Program-made: the position numbers and the translations under genes
Shown here: positions 16,728 through 24,931 of the stretch, piece after piece
How the letters are laid out: each line of letters begins with the position of its first letter
Numbering within the stretch: position 1 is the first letter of the stretch
Assembly (NCBI GenBank): GCA_004297225.1
Contig: SCUI01000013.1
Coordinates: 186,001-250,000, forward strand
DNA length: 64,000 nucleotides
Source of the DNA: Lysobacteraceae bacterium
GTDB lineage: Bacteria > Pseudomonadota > Gammaproteobacteria > Xanthomonadales > Xanthomonadaceae
Direction: 5' to 3'
The notes under the pieces: model-generated
What the model was told of the DNA's origin: nothing
What the model saw: the letters and a program-made list of their open reading frames with translations, nothing else
Databases searched by the model: none

Positions 16728-17780
16728 TCAGCAGCGCAGCGACTGCATGGTCGATGCCGACTCCCGGATCGCCTCCAGCACCTTCTGCCTGCCTTCGTCC
16801 AGGCCGACGTTGTCCTGTTCCAGCACCCGCTCGGCGCGGTAGCTGGAGCGGACCAGCGGGCCGGACACGGCCTCCAGGAAGCCCCTGGACAGCGCCAGGT
16901 CGCGATACTCGCGGAACTGTTCCGGGGTGACGAAACGTTCGACCGGCAGGTGGTTCTTCGTCGGCCGCATGTATTGCCCCATCGTCACCACGTCGACGTC
17001 GGCCGCGCGGATGTCGTCCAGCGCCTGCGCGATTTCCTCGTCGGTTTCGCCCAGGCCCAGCATCAGGCTGGTCTTGGTGATGACGCCGGGCGCGTGCTGC
17101 TTGGCGAACTTCAGCACGTCCAGCGTCTGCTCGTAGCCGGCGCGCGGGTCGCGCACCGGATGGGTCAGCCGCTTCACGGTTTCCAGGTTTTGCGCGAACG
17201 TGGCCAGGCCGGCGTCCAGCACCTGCGCGACCAGCGCGTGCTTGCCCTGGAAGTCGGGAGTGAGTGCTTCGACCGCGGTGTCCGGCATGACGTGGTGGAT
17301 GGCGCGGATGCAGGCGGCGTAGTGGCCGGCGCCGAGGTCGGGCAGGTCGTCGCGGTCCACCGAGGTCAGCACCACGTATTTCAGGCCCATCAGGCGCACG
17401 GCGTCGGCCACGTGCACCGGCTCCAGCGGATCCAGCCAGCCGTTGGGATTGCCGGTATTGACCGAGCAGAACTTGCAGGCGCGAGTGCACACCGAGCCCA
17501 TCAGCATCAAGGTCGCGGTGCCGCGTTCCCAGCACTCGGCGATGTTCGGGCACTTGGATTCCGCGCACACGGTGGACAGCTTGTGCGAGGTCACGATGTC
17601 CATGACTTCGCGGTATTTCGCGCCGTTGGGCAGGCGCACGCGCAGCCACGGCGGCTTGGGGCCGACGTCGGGGATCGTGCTCGAGGCGTTGGGCTTGATG
17701 CCGTCCAGCACGGCGCGCGTGCCTTGCGGACTGACGATCTTGCTGCCGGAGACGGGGCGGGGGGCGGAACCGTTGCTCAT
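16728..17780 (-). CDS. lipA: Lipoyl synthase
   Basis: A radical-SAM enzyme that inserts two sulfurs into octanoyl-carrier domains. The 350-residue protein has both cluster motifs: [12 protein letters not shown] (auxiliary cluster) and CTRACKFC (radical-SAM CxxxCxxC), plus the C-terminal RSSYRAE block that closes the auxiliary cluster site. The usual upstream partner lipB is not present: the 390 nt ahead of the start hold no recognisable gene. It converges on the L,D-transpeptidase gene with a 10-nt gap. Confidence 0.97.
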   Translation of the reverse strand: MSNGSAPRPVSGSKIVSPQGTRAVLDGIKPNASSTIPDVGPKPPWLRVRLPNGAKYREVMDIVTSHKLSTVCAESKCPNIAECWERGTATLMLMGSVCTRACKFCSVNTGNPNGWLDPLEPVHVADAVRLMGLKYVVLTSVDRDDLPDLGAGHYAACIRAIHHVMPDTAVEALTPDFQGKHALVAQVLDAGLATFAQNLETVKRLTHPVRDPRAGYEQTLDVLKFAKQHAPGVITKTSLMLGLGETDEEIAQALDDIRAADVDVVTMGQYMRPTKNHLPVERFVTPEQFREYRDLALSRGFLEAVSGPLVRSSYRAERVLEQDNVGLDEGRQKVLEAIRESASTMQSLRC

Positions 17781-18168
17781 GGGGGCGCGCGGTCAATGCG
17801 GACGCCACCATTGTACGGGAGCGGATTTCGCGCCCGTGCCCGCGGCCGCGACTCCAAGGCTGGGTCTGTCTCGCTAACCCCTTGAATTTGAAAAAAAAGA
17901 CCCGGTCTATCGGACTCCAGACATCCACCCACCTGGCTTTCGAAGAGGTAAGCCTTGTCCACGACCCTCCAGCCGTTGCCCGAGTCCCTCCCCGCGTCCA
18001 GTACGCAGCCACGCAACCCGCCCCGCCAGCGCAAGCCGCGCCATCGGGTGCCGCATCCTTCCCGCCACCCCGGGCGTTACACCTCGGCCACCTGGCCGGG
18101 CGGCAACTGGAGGCCGATCTTCCGCGTCCGCTAGCCCTGGGTCAGCTTCTTGTAGATCGTCATCCTGG
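17781..18168. other. Gap without a recognisable gene upstream of lipA
   Basis: This 388-nt stretch has no frame with family resemblance. Next to lipA (about 17812-17863) GGGAGCGG...GGCCGCGACT looks like a decayed REP-type repeat. At 17891-17898 there is a run of eight A (U-run when read leftwards) after a short GACC/GGTC stem, a weak terminator candidate. On the minus strand an ATG at 18161-18163 opens MTIYKKLTQG, then TAG (18131-18133), then 17 in-frame codons to TAA (18077-18079). It may be a decayed small gene. Confidence 0.4.
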
Positions 18169-18567
18169 TCAGGCGTCCAGCGCCCCCGTGATGTCTTCCA
18201 GCGGCGAGTTGGTCAAGGTCTTCGCCACCTCGCCGCGGAGCCGGGCCAGGGTTTCCTTGTGCAGCTGTGGCCGCATCTTGCCGAGGGTTTGCGGATCGGC
18301 GACCAGCACCAGGTCCGCATACTCGTGGTTGAGCGCGCCGTGGTTGAGCCTGTCCGCGATGTGCATGGCGAAGCTGGCTTCGTCCTTGTCCTGACCGGCC
18401 AGCTCCGGCGGCGCGACGCCGGACGGGCCCTGCGGGAATATGTCGTGCGCGTCCATCATCGTTTCCTGCCGCAGTCGGAGCTACTTGCCGTCGCCCACGT
18501 TGCGAAACCATCGTGCCTTCTCGCCGTCGGCGACCACGACGAGGGTTCCTGTGGGGAGTCGGGGCAT
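18169..18567 (-). pseudogene. Host-attachment family gene interrupted by an in-frame TAG
   Basis: Starting at the ATG at 18565-18567 the frame reads MPRLPTGTLVVVADGEKARW to VGDGK, the characteristic N-terminus of the PF10116 host-attachment family. It hits TAG at 18481-18483 (codon 29) and then continues in the same frame, through MMDAHDIFPQGPSGVAPPE, to LVLVADPQTLGKMRP and KTLTNSPLEDI at the normal C-terminus (stop 18169-18171). Total length about 132 codons, as in intact members. So a single nonsense codon separates two otherwise conserved halves. Translation could restart at the ATGs around 18454-18459, giving a 96-residue fragment, but the conserved N-terminal strand would be lost. Confidence 0.75.
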
Positions 18568-18689
18568 GTCGCGTCCTCCGTGGGGGTTGCCCACAGCCTA
18601 GGGAGTGGCGCGTGACGCCTGCATCCAGACGCCGGGACGCGGCGCGCCCGGGCGGTTAAAGTGCGCCCATCGCCCACGGGGAACGCTCG

Positions 18690-20372
18690 ATGCTCTGGGA
18701 AACCCTGTCTGCCACCCGTGACCTGGGCCGGCTGCACGACCTGGCCTCGGTACTGGCGCGCTACGGCTTCGGCGACCTGATCCGGCGGCTGGGCATGGCG
18801 CCGGCGCTGGAGCGCGCCGGCAAGGTGGTGCCGCTGGAGCGCCTCAACGATCTGGTCGCCTTGCCGCCACCCGAGCGCGTGCGCCGCGCGTTCGAGGAAA
18901 TGGGGCCGACCTTCGTCAAGCTCGGCCAGGTGCTGGCGACCCGCGTGGACCTGTTCACGCCCGAATGGATCGCCGAGTTCGAGAAGCTGCAGAACAAGGT
19001 CCCGCCGGTGCCGTTCGAACAGGTGCGGGCGCAACTCGAGGAGGACCTCGGCGCGCCGCCGGGCGCGGTGTTCGCCATGTTCGATCCCGAGCCGATCGCC
19101 GCGGCATCGATCGCGCAGGTCTATCGCGCGCGCCTGCACAGCGGCGAGGCGGTCGCGGTGAAGGTGCGGCGGCCCGGGATCAAGCCGCTGGTCGAGGCCG
19201 ACATGCGCCTGCTGCACCGGCTGGCCGAGGCGATCGAGTCCGAATCCCCCGAGCTGGCGCGGTTCCAGCCGCGCGCGCTGGTGCGGCAGTTGCAGGCCTC
19301 GCTGGCGCGCGAACTGGACCTGGCGGCCGAATGCCGCAACGCCGAGCGCATCGCCGCGTCGTTCGCCGACGAACCGGCGCTCCTGGTGCCGACGGTGCAC
19401 TGGCAGTGGACCAGCGAGCGGGTCAACGTGCAGGCGCTCATCGACGGCATCCCGCTGAGCGACATCGACGCGATCGAGGCCGCGGGCGGCGACCGCTGCG
19501 CGATCGCCCGCCTCGGCGCGCAGGCCGAGTTGAAAATGTTGTTCGCCGACGGCTTCTTCCATGCCGACCCGCATCCTGGCAACGTGTTCTGGCTGCCCGG
19601 CGACCGCCTGGCGCTGATCGATTTCGGCATGGTCGGGCGCTTGTCGCCGGCGCGACGCGCGCAGATGGTCGAGCTGCTCGACGGGCTTGTGCGGCGCGAC
19701 GCCGAGCCGGTCGCGGACGTTCTGCTGGACTGGACCACCGATGCCGGCGTGGATGCCGAGGCGATCGCGCAACGGGTGGATGCCTTCATCGACCGCTACC
19801 ACGGCGTACCGCTGAAGGATTTGCACCTGGGCGGGATGATGGGCGAGATCACCGCGCTGCTGCGCGAGTACCGGCTGGCGTTGCCGCCGGACCTGGCGAT
19901 GATGATCAAGGTGCTGGTGACGCTGGAAGGCATCGGCCGCAAGCTCGACCCGGACTTCGACATGGCCGGCGAGGCCGCGCCGTTCCTGCAACGGGCGATG
20001 CTGGCGCGCTATTCGCCGTTCGCGATCGCGCGCCGCGGGCGCCGTGCCGCCGCCGACACCATCGGCCTGCTGGCGGCGCTGCCCACCGAATTGCGCCACC
20101 TGTTGCGGATGGCGCGGCGCGGGCGCATGAACGTCAACCTCGACGTCGAACGCTTGGAGAAGTTCGGCCAGCGCGTGGAGCATTCGGCCAACCGGCTGGC
20201 GATGTCCGCGGTGATCGCCGCGCTGATCGTCGGGTCTTCGATCGTGATGACGGTTCCGGGCGGCCCGACCCTGCTCGGGCTGCCATTCTTCGGCCTGCTC
20301 GGCTTCGTCGGCGCCGTGCTCGGCAGCCTGTGGCTGCTGGTTTCGATCCGGCGCAGCGGCGGCGGGCGCTGA
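18690..20372 (+). CDS. ABC1/AarF/UbiB atypical protein kinase-like protein
   Basis: A 560-residue member of the ADCK/UbiB family, linked to ubiquinone biosynthesis and extraction of lipid precursors. Family marks: KxGQ motif VKLGQVLATR (about residues 76-85), the AAAS nucleotide loop with Lys in VKVRRPG, HADPHPGN and DFGMVG. The C-terminus has two hydrophobic segments, as in membrane-anchored UbiB. It could be the genomic ubiB or a paralogue. It lies 84 nt upstream of the ebo-like operon with an FNR-type box between, so functional linkage to a prenyl-lipid pathway is plausible but not shown. Confidence 0.9.
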   Translation: MLWETLSATRDLGRLHDLASVLARYGFGDLIRRLGMAPALERAGKVVPLERLNDLVALPPPERVRRAFEEMGPTFVKLGQVLATRVDLFTPEWIAEFEKLQNKVPPVPFEQVRAQLEEDLGAPPGAVFAMFDPEPIAAASIAQVYRARLHSGEAVAVKVRRPGIKPLVEADMRLLHRLAEAIESESPELARFQPRALVRQLQASLARELDLAAECRNAERIAASFADEPALLVPTVHWQWTSERVNVQALIDGIPLSDIDAIEAAGGDRCAIARLGAQAELKMLFADGFFHADPHPGNVFWLPGDRLALIDFGMVGRLSPARRAQMVELLDGLVRRDAEPVADVLLDWTTDAGVDAEAIAQRVDAFIDRYHGVPLKDLHLGGMMGEITALLREYRLALPPDLAMMIKVLVTLEGIGRKLDPDFDMAGEAAPFLQRAMLARYSPFAIARRGRRAAADTIGLLAALPTELRHLLRMARRGRMNVNLDVERLEKFGQRVEHSANRLAMSAVIAALIVGSSIVMTVPGGPTLLGLPFFGLLGFVGAVLGSLWLLVSIRRSGGGR

Positions 20373-20408
20373 GCGCGCCGGGCAGGAATCCCGGGCAGGG
20401 ATCGAGGG

Positions 20409-20422
20409 TTGACCTGAATCAA
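20409..20422. promoter_or_regulatory. FNR/Anr-like operator
   Basis: TTGACCTGAATCAA matches the FNR/Anr consensus TTGAT-N4-ATCAA at nine of ten half-site positions. Its centre lies 41.5 nt before the GTG start at 20457, the class II activator distance if transcription starts on that codon. No Shine-Dalgarno sequence precedes the GTG, so a leaderless transcript is possible. This would put the ebo-like operon under oxygen control; inferred from sequence only. Confidence 0.5.
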
Positions 20423-20456
20423 GGCGCCGGCCGGGGCGGTTGACCAGACTGCCGCA

Positions 20457-21701
20457 GTGATCCAGCTCAGCTACAGCACCTTCGGCCTCACCGACCTGGA
20501 CTTCCTGGACGCGATCGACGCGGTCGCGGCGGCAGGCTATGCGGGCGTGGAAATCGGCTTCCACCGGCGCCAGTTCAATCCGTTCCAGATCGACGATGAC
20601 TACCTGGCCGCGGTCCGCGAGCGCCTGCAGGCCAACGGCATCGCCCCGGCCTGCGTGGCCACTGCCTCGCATTTCTTCACCCCCTCGCGGCCGCACGAAC
20701 CCTCGCTGATGACCCTGGACCTGGCGGGGCGCAAGCGCCGCATCGACCTGGTCAAGCGCGGCATCCGGGTGGCGCGGCGCCTGGGCTCGCCACTGGTCAC
20801 CTTCGGCAGTGGCTTCATCCGCGACGACCACGTGCGCAACCCGGCGGTCGATCCCGGCGAGCTGCTGGCCGATTCGATCCACGAATGCCTGCGCGAGATC
20901 CGAGACGACGAGGACATCACCCTGCTGATCGAGCCGGAGCCGGGCATGTACATCGAAACCATGGCCCAGGGCCTGGCGCTGATCGACGCGGTCGGCTCGC
21001 CACGCTTTCGGCTGCACATCGACCTGTGCCATGCGTATTGCTCCGAGCGCGACTACGTCGCCGCGCTGGGCGAGGCCGCGCCGCATGCCCGCTACCTGCA
21101 CATTTCCGATGCCCGCGCCGGCTACAACCTCAAGATCGTCGAGGATGCCGACGAACTTGCATTCGACCTCGGTTTCGCCAGCACCCTGGTGTACTTCCCC
21201 GATACCGCCGACTACCTGCTGGTCGACCGCAACCACCCGCTGTATTTCTGCGACCAGGCGCCAAGCGATCGACGCCGGCAACGGATCGACGCGCTGCTGG
21301 CGCGGGCGGGCGTGCGGGGCGAAGCGCGCACGATCGATTACGCCAGCCTGCCCGTCGCCGCTTCGTCGCTGGACGACGAGATATTCACCTACCTGATCTC
21401 TGTGCCAGGCTTGTCCTTCGACGTGCTGGAGCGGGCCTGGCCGATCCTCGCCTGGTTGCGTGGCGCCAACGGGCCGGCGCTGGTCGAGGCGATGGTGGCC
21501 AACACGCTCACCGGCATCGTCCATTTCCACGAGATCCCGGGCGAAGGCACGCTCGACCTGGGCGCCAGCTTCAAGGCGCTGACCGACCACGGCTTCCACG
21601 GTTATGGCTCGGTCGAGCTGTACCACCATATCGCGTCCTGGCAGCAGGCGCTCGACGACAGCTACCGACACCTGGCGCCGCTGGCCGGCGCGCGGCCATG
21701 A
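20457..21701 (+). CDS. EboE-like sugar phosphate isomerase/epimerase (TIM barrel)
   Basis: A 414-residue xylose-isomerase-like TIM barrel. Barrel strands with metal-ligand candidates are visible: AGVEIGFH, LLIEPEPGMY (Glu), LHIDLCHAYC (Asp/His), YLHISDARAG (His/Asp) and GYGSVELYHH (Glu) near the end. The length and extra C-terminal part fit EboE rather than short sugar isomerases. It starts with GTG and overlaps the luxS-like gene by 4 nt (ATGA). In ebo clusters this protein accompanies a sugar-phosphate cyclase and a UbiA prenyltransferase, both encoded just downstream. Confidence 0.8.
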   Translation: MIQLSYSTFGLTDLDFLDAIDAVAAAGYAGVEIGFHRRQFNPFQIDDDYLAAVRERLQANGIAPACVATASHFFTPSRPHEPSLMTLDLAGRKRRIDLVKRGIRVARRLGSPLVTFGSGFIRDDHVRNPAVDPGELLADSIHECLREIRDDEDITLLIEPEPGMYIETMAQGLALIDAVGSPRFRLHIDLCHAYCSERDYVAALGEAAPHARYLHISDARAGYNLKIVEDADELAFDLGFASTLVYFPDTADYLLVDRNHPLYFCDQAPSDRRRQRIDALLARAGVRGEARTIDYASLPVAASSLDDEIFTYLISVPGLSFDVLERAWPILAWLRGANGPALVEAMVANTLTGIVHFHEIPGEGTLDLGASFKALTDHGFHGYGSVELYHHIASWQQALDDSYRHLAPLAGARP

Positions 21702-22180
21702 CGAACCTGCAGGCGCTGGGCTGGGATCCGGCGACGGTCGGCGAACTCGACCATCGCCGGCTGAAGGCCCCCAGCATCAAGCTGCGCGCTGCGCGCGTCG
21801 GCCCTGGCGGCGATGTCGTCTACAGCATCGACCTGCGCTTCCGGCAACCGAACGCGGGGCAATGCCTCGCGCCGGCCGAACTGCATTCGCTTGAGCACTT
21901 CCTGCTGGAAGGCTTCCAGCGGCTGTTGCCGGAGCACTTCGTTTCGCTGGGGGTGATGGGCTGCCGCACCGGTTTCTACCTGGTGCTGTTCAACGAGGGG
22001 CGCTACCAGGTCATCGACGATGCGCTGGCCGCCATCCTTCGGGGGGTGCTCTACACGGAATCGGTGCCGTACGCGCACGTCGACCAGTGCGGCCACTTCC
22101 GTGACCACGATGCGGTGCATGCGCGCGAGATTGCCGCCGAAGTGCTGGCACGCCGTTCCGAATGGAGCAAGGTGCTTTGA
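21698..22180 (+). CDS. luxS: LuxS-family S-ribosylhomocysteine lyase
   Basis: A 160-residue LuxS homologue. Diagnostic residues are all present: ELDH near the N-terminus (16-19), DLRFRQPN, the metal site HSLEH (H63, E66, H67), VMGCRTGFY with the catalytic cysteine (C89), and the third metal ligand in QCG (C131). LuxS splits S-ribosylhomocysteine into homocysteine and the AI-2 precursor. It is embedded between EboE- and EboD-like genes with overlapping start and stop codons, a context I do not know for LuxS. No Pfs/MTAN nucleosidase gene is in the window. It may recycle the by-product of the operon's methyltransferase or have a changed substrate. Confidence 0.9.
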   Translation: MTNLQALGWDPATVGELDHRRLKAPSIKLRAARVGPGGDVVYSIDLRFRQPNAGQCLAPAELHSLEHFLLEGFQRLLPEHFVSLGVMGCRTGFYLVLFNEGRYQVIDDALAAILRGVLYTESVPYAHVDQCGHFRDHDAVHAREIAAEVLARRSEWSKVL

Positions 22181-23307
22181 GCACCGAACCCGGCACCGCC
22201 TGGCGGGTCAGCCACCAGCGCCGGATCGAATACGACCTGGTCAAGGCGCCAGACCTATTCGACCCGCGCAACCACGCCCTGCTGTCGATCGGACGCGTGC
22301 GCGGAGGGAGGCGCTTCGTGGTGGTCGACGAACAGGTCGCACGCCACCACGGCCAGCGGATCGACGACTATTTCGCCGCGCACGGAGTCAGCGCACGGAT
22401 CGTCCCGTTCGCCGGCGGCGAGACCAGCAAGACCGCCGACGCGTGGCTGGACATCGTGCGCGAACTGGATGACTTTCCGATCCACCGCCGCGACGAGCCG
22501 ATCATCGCCATCGGCGGCGGCGTGCTGACCGACGTGGTCGGATTCGTCGCCGGCAGCTATCGCCGCAGCGTGCCGCACATCAAGGTGCCGACCACGCTGA
22601 TGGGCTACGTCGACGCCTCGGTGGGGATCAAGACCGGGATCAACTTCAACAACCACAAGAACCGGCTGGGCAGCTTCGAGCCGCCTTGCCGGGTGCTGCT
22701 GGACCACACCCTGCTGCGCACCCTGCCGCGCCGGCACGTGCTCAACGGGGTGTGCGAGATCATCAAGCTGGCGGTGATCCGCGACGTCGCGCTGTTCGAG
22801 CGGCTGGAGGCCAGCGGCGATGCGAGCGTGGCGGCGGCGTTCCAGGACGCGGCCGGCGGCGACATCCTCGACCGCGCCATCGCCGGCATGCTGGAGGAAC
22901 TGCAGCCCAACCTGTTCGAGGACGAGCTCGAGCGCAAGGTGGATTTCGGCCACACCTTCAGCTACGGGCTGGAGGCGCGCCACGGGGAGCGGCTGCTGCA
23001 CGGCGAGGCGGTGCTGCTCGACATCCTGGTGTCGTGCCTGGTCGCGCGCGGGCGCGGGCTGCTGTCGGTGGCTGACACCGCGCGCATCTTCGGCCTGGTC
23101 GAACGCCTGGGCCTCGAGCCGGATTTCACCTTGCTCGACGTCGACCTGGTCTGGGACTCGCTGCTGGACCGGATCGAGCACCGCAACGGCCTGCAACGGG
23201 TGCCCCTGCCGCAGGGACTGGGCGCCTGCGTGTTCGCCAACGACATCAACCGGCGCGAGGTCGCATCGGCGATCGCTGCGCTGACCCACGGGATGGCCGC
23301 CGCATGA
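22162..23307 (+). CDS. EboD-like sugar-phosphate cyclase (3-dehydroquinate synthase superfamily)
   Basis: A 381-residue NAD-dependent cyclase. It shows the family nucleotide motif IGGGVLTDVVGF (about 116-128), KTGINFNNHKNRLGSF (157-172), CEIIK, and the metal-binding HTFSYGLE and LLHGEAV. The NFNNHKNRLGSF block resembles sedoheptulose-7-phosphate cyclases and EboD rather than shikimate-pathway AroB, so it probably makes a cyclitol, not 3-dehydroquinate. The ATG at 22162 lies inside luxS (19-nt overlap); a TTG at 22177 is the alternative start. Its stop overlaps the methyltransferase ATG. Confidence 0.85.
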   Translation: MEQGALSTEPGTAWRVSHQRRIEYDLVKAPDLFDPRNHALLSIGRVRGGRRFVVVDEQVARHHGQRIDDYFAAHGVSARIVPFAGGETSKTADAWLDIVRELDDFPIHRRDEPIIAIGGGVLTDVVGFVAGSYRRSVPHIKVPTTLMGYVDASVGIKTGINFNNHKNRLGSFEPPCRVLLDHTLLRTLPRRHVLNGVCEIIKLAVIRDVALFERLEASGDASVAAAFQDAAGGDILDRAIAGMLEELQPNLFEDELERKVDFGHTFSYGLEARHGERLLHGEAVLLDILVSCLVARGRGLLSVADTARIFGLVERLGLEPDFTLLDVDLVWDSLLDRIEHRNGLQRVPLPQGLGACVFANDINRREVASAIAALTHGMAAA

Positions 23308-24023
23308 CCGCAACGAGCAACGTCGACCCCGCCGAGATCGCCCACTTCAACCGGATTGCGAAACTGTGGTGGGATCCGCACGGCAAGATGGGCCAGCTGC
23401 ACGTCATCAATCCCTTGCGCACCGGTTTCATCATGGACCGGGTGACGACGCCACGGCCGCGGATGCTGGACGTGGGCTGCGGGGGCGGCATCCTGGCCGA
23501 GGCGCTGCACAAGCGCGGTGCCCGCGTCACCGGCATCGACCTGTCGCAGATGTCGCTCGATATCGCCCGCCAACACGCCGCCGCCAGCGGCCTGGACATC
23601 GACTACCGCTACAGCCGCGTGGAGGACCTGGCGGAGCAGGAGCCGGCCAGCTTCGACGCGGTGACCTGCATGGAAATGCTCGAGCACGTGCCCGAGCCGG
23701 CCCGCGTGATCGAGGCCTGCGCGCGGCTGCTCAAGCCCGGCGGACAGGTGTTCTTCTCCACCATCAACCGCAACCTCAAGGCGTTCGCGTTCGCGATCGT
23801 CGCGGGCGAATACATCCTGGGCCTGCTGCCGCGCGGCACCCACAGCTATCGCAAGCTGATCCGCCCGGAGGAGATGCGTGCATGGGCCGGCGCCTGCGGC
23901 CTGCGCTTCATCGCCGTCGACAGCCTGATGTACAACCCGCTGGCGCGTTCGTTCCGTGTCGCCCGCGACCGCGAGGACATCAACTACATGGCCTGTTTCG
24001 ACAAGCCCGGGGCAGCCGCGTGA
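23304..24023 (+). CDS. UbiG-type O-methyltransferase
   Basis: A 239-residue SAM methyltransferase of the UbiG type. Features: FNRIAKLWWDPHGKMGQLH near the N-terminus, INPLR, motif I MLDVGCGGGIL (about 54-64), MEMLEHV, KPGGQVFFSTINRN and GTHSYRKLI, all typical of ubiquinone O-methylases. It may be the genome's ubiG or a dedicated paralogue methylating the product of this operon. Start and stop codons overlap neighbours by 4 nt (ATGA and GTGA). Its by-product SAH would feed, after a nucleosidase step, the LuxS reaction encoded two genes upstream. Confidence 0.88.
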   Translation: MTATSNVDPAEIAHFNRIAKLWWDPHGKMGQLHVINPLRTGFIMDRVTTPRPRMLDVGCGGGILAEALHKRGARVTGIDLSQMSLDIARQHAAASGLDIDYRYSRVEDLAEQEPASFDAVTCMEMLEHVPEPARVIEACARLLKPGGQVFFSTINRNLKAFAFAIVAGEYILGLLPRGTHSYRKLIRPEEMRAWAGACGLRFIAVDSLMYNPLARSFRVARDREDINYMACFDKPGAAA

Positions 24024-24931
24024 AGCGCTTCCTGGCGCTGTCGCGCAGCACCCACGGCATCCTCGACCTGGCGATGCCGGGCTTCGTCGCGCTGCTCTGG
24101 CTTGGCGGGTTTCCCGACTGGAAGGTGCTGGGGTTGTGCCTGCTCACCGGCCTGGCTGGTTACACCGCCATCTACGCGCTCAACGACCTGCTCGGCGTCA
24201 ACGACGACAAGGCCAAGGTGGCCGCCGGGGTCAAGCCCGGCTATACGGTGGAAGCCTCGTTGATGCGCTACCCGCTGGCGCAGAACCTGGTCAGCATGCG
24301 CGGTGCGCTGGCCTGGTTCGGATTCTGGTATGCGTTGACCCTGGTCGGCTCGTGGCTGCTCAATCCATGGCTGGTGCTGATCGTGCTCGCCGCCACCGTG
24401 CTGGAGGCGCTGTACTGCAAGCTGCTGAAGGTCACGTGGTGGCGCACCCTGGTCAGCGGGCTGGTGAAGTCGGCCGGGCCGATCGCCGCGGTGTTCGTGG
24501 TTCGTCCCGAGCCGTCGCCGTGGTTGCTGCTGCTCCTGCTGGCCTGGCTGATGCTGTGGGAGATAGGCGGGCAGAACATCCCGGCGGACTGGAACGACAT
24601 CGAGGAAGACCGGCGCATCGGCGCACGCACCATCCCGCTGCTGTTCGGGTTGCGGGTGGCCAGCGCGCTGGTGGTCCTCACCTTGACGGCAACCGTGATC
24701 CTCGGCCTGTGGTTGCCGCTGATGTCGCCGCTGTCGCTGGGGCTGCCGTTCCAGCTCGCCTGCCTGGCGGCAGGCGGCGTGCTGCTGCTGTGGCCGGCGC
24801 TGCGTCTGTTCCGCTCGCTGGAAGGGCGCGATGCCGCACGCCTGTTCGATCGCGCCAGCCTGTATCCGCTGACCCTGCTCGCGATCGTCCTGGTGTTCGT
24901 GTTCGTGCCCGGGATTTCAGGGCTGCATTGA
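24020..24931 (+). CDS. EboC-like UbiA family prenyltransferase
   Basis: A 303-residue integral membrane protein with eight or nine hydrophobic segments and the two aspartate-rich motifs of UbiA enzymes: NDLLGVNDD (about 56-64) and DWNDIEEDRRIG (about 190-201). It should attach an isoprenoid chain to a polar acceptor. The GTG start overlaps the methyltransferase stop by 4 nt, closing the five-gene operon. In ebo clusters the UbiA protein (EboC) accompanies EboD and EboE. It converges with the TPR gene, overlapping it by 15 nt. Confidence 0.87.
   Translation: MKRFLALSRSTHGILDLAMPGFVALLWLGGFPDWKVLGLCLLTGLAGYTAIYALNDLLGVNDDKAKVAAGVKPGYTVEASLMRYPLAQNLVSMRGALAWFGFWYALTLVGSWLLNPWLVLIVLAATVLEALYCKLLKVTWWRTLVSGLVKSAGPIAAVFVVRPEPSPWLLLLLLAWLMLWEIGGQNIPADWNDIEEDRRIGARTIPLLFGLRVASALVVLTLTATVILGLWLPLMSPLSLGLPFQLACLAAGGVLLLWPALRLFRSLEGRDAARLFDRASLYPLTLLAIVLVFVFVPGISGLH

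Noticed and set aside
17882-18394. Plus-strand frame of 170 codons upstream of lipA
   Set aside because: No ribosome site, no fold pattern, and antisense to the host-attachment gene; treated as non-coding.
18690-20372. UbiB kinase as the first gene of the ebo-like operon
   Set aside because: An 84-nt gap with its own FNR-type box separates it from the coupled genes, and it could be the general ubiB. I mention the link but do not include it in the operon.
18456-21671. Minus-strand open frame of 1071 codons
   Set aside because: It is the antisense shadow of the UbiB and EboE-like genes. Its translation is rich in R, A, G, H and Q with no domain pattern, as expected from the opposite strand of GC-rich codons.
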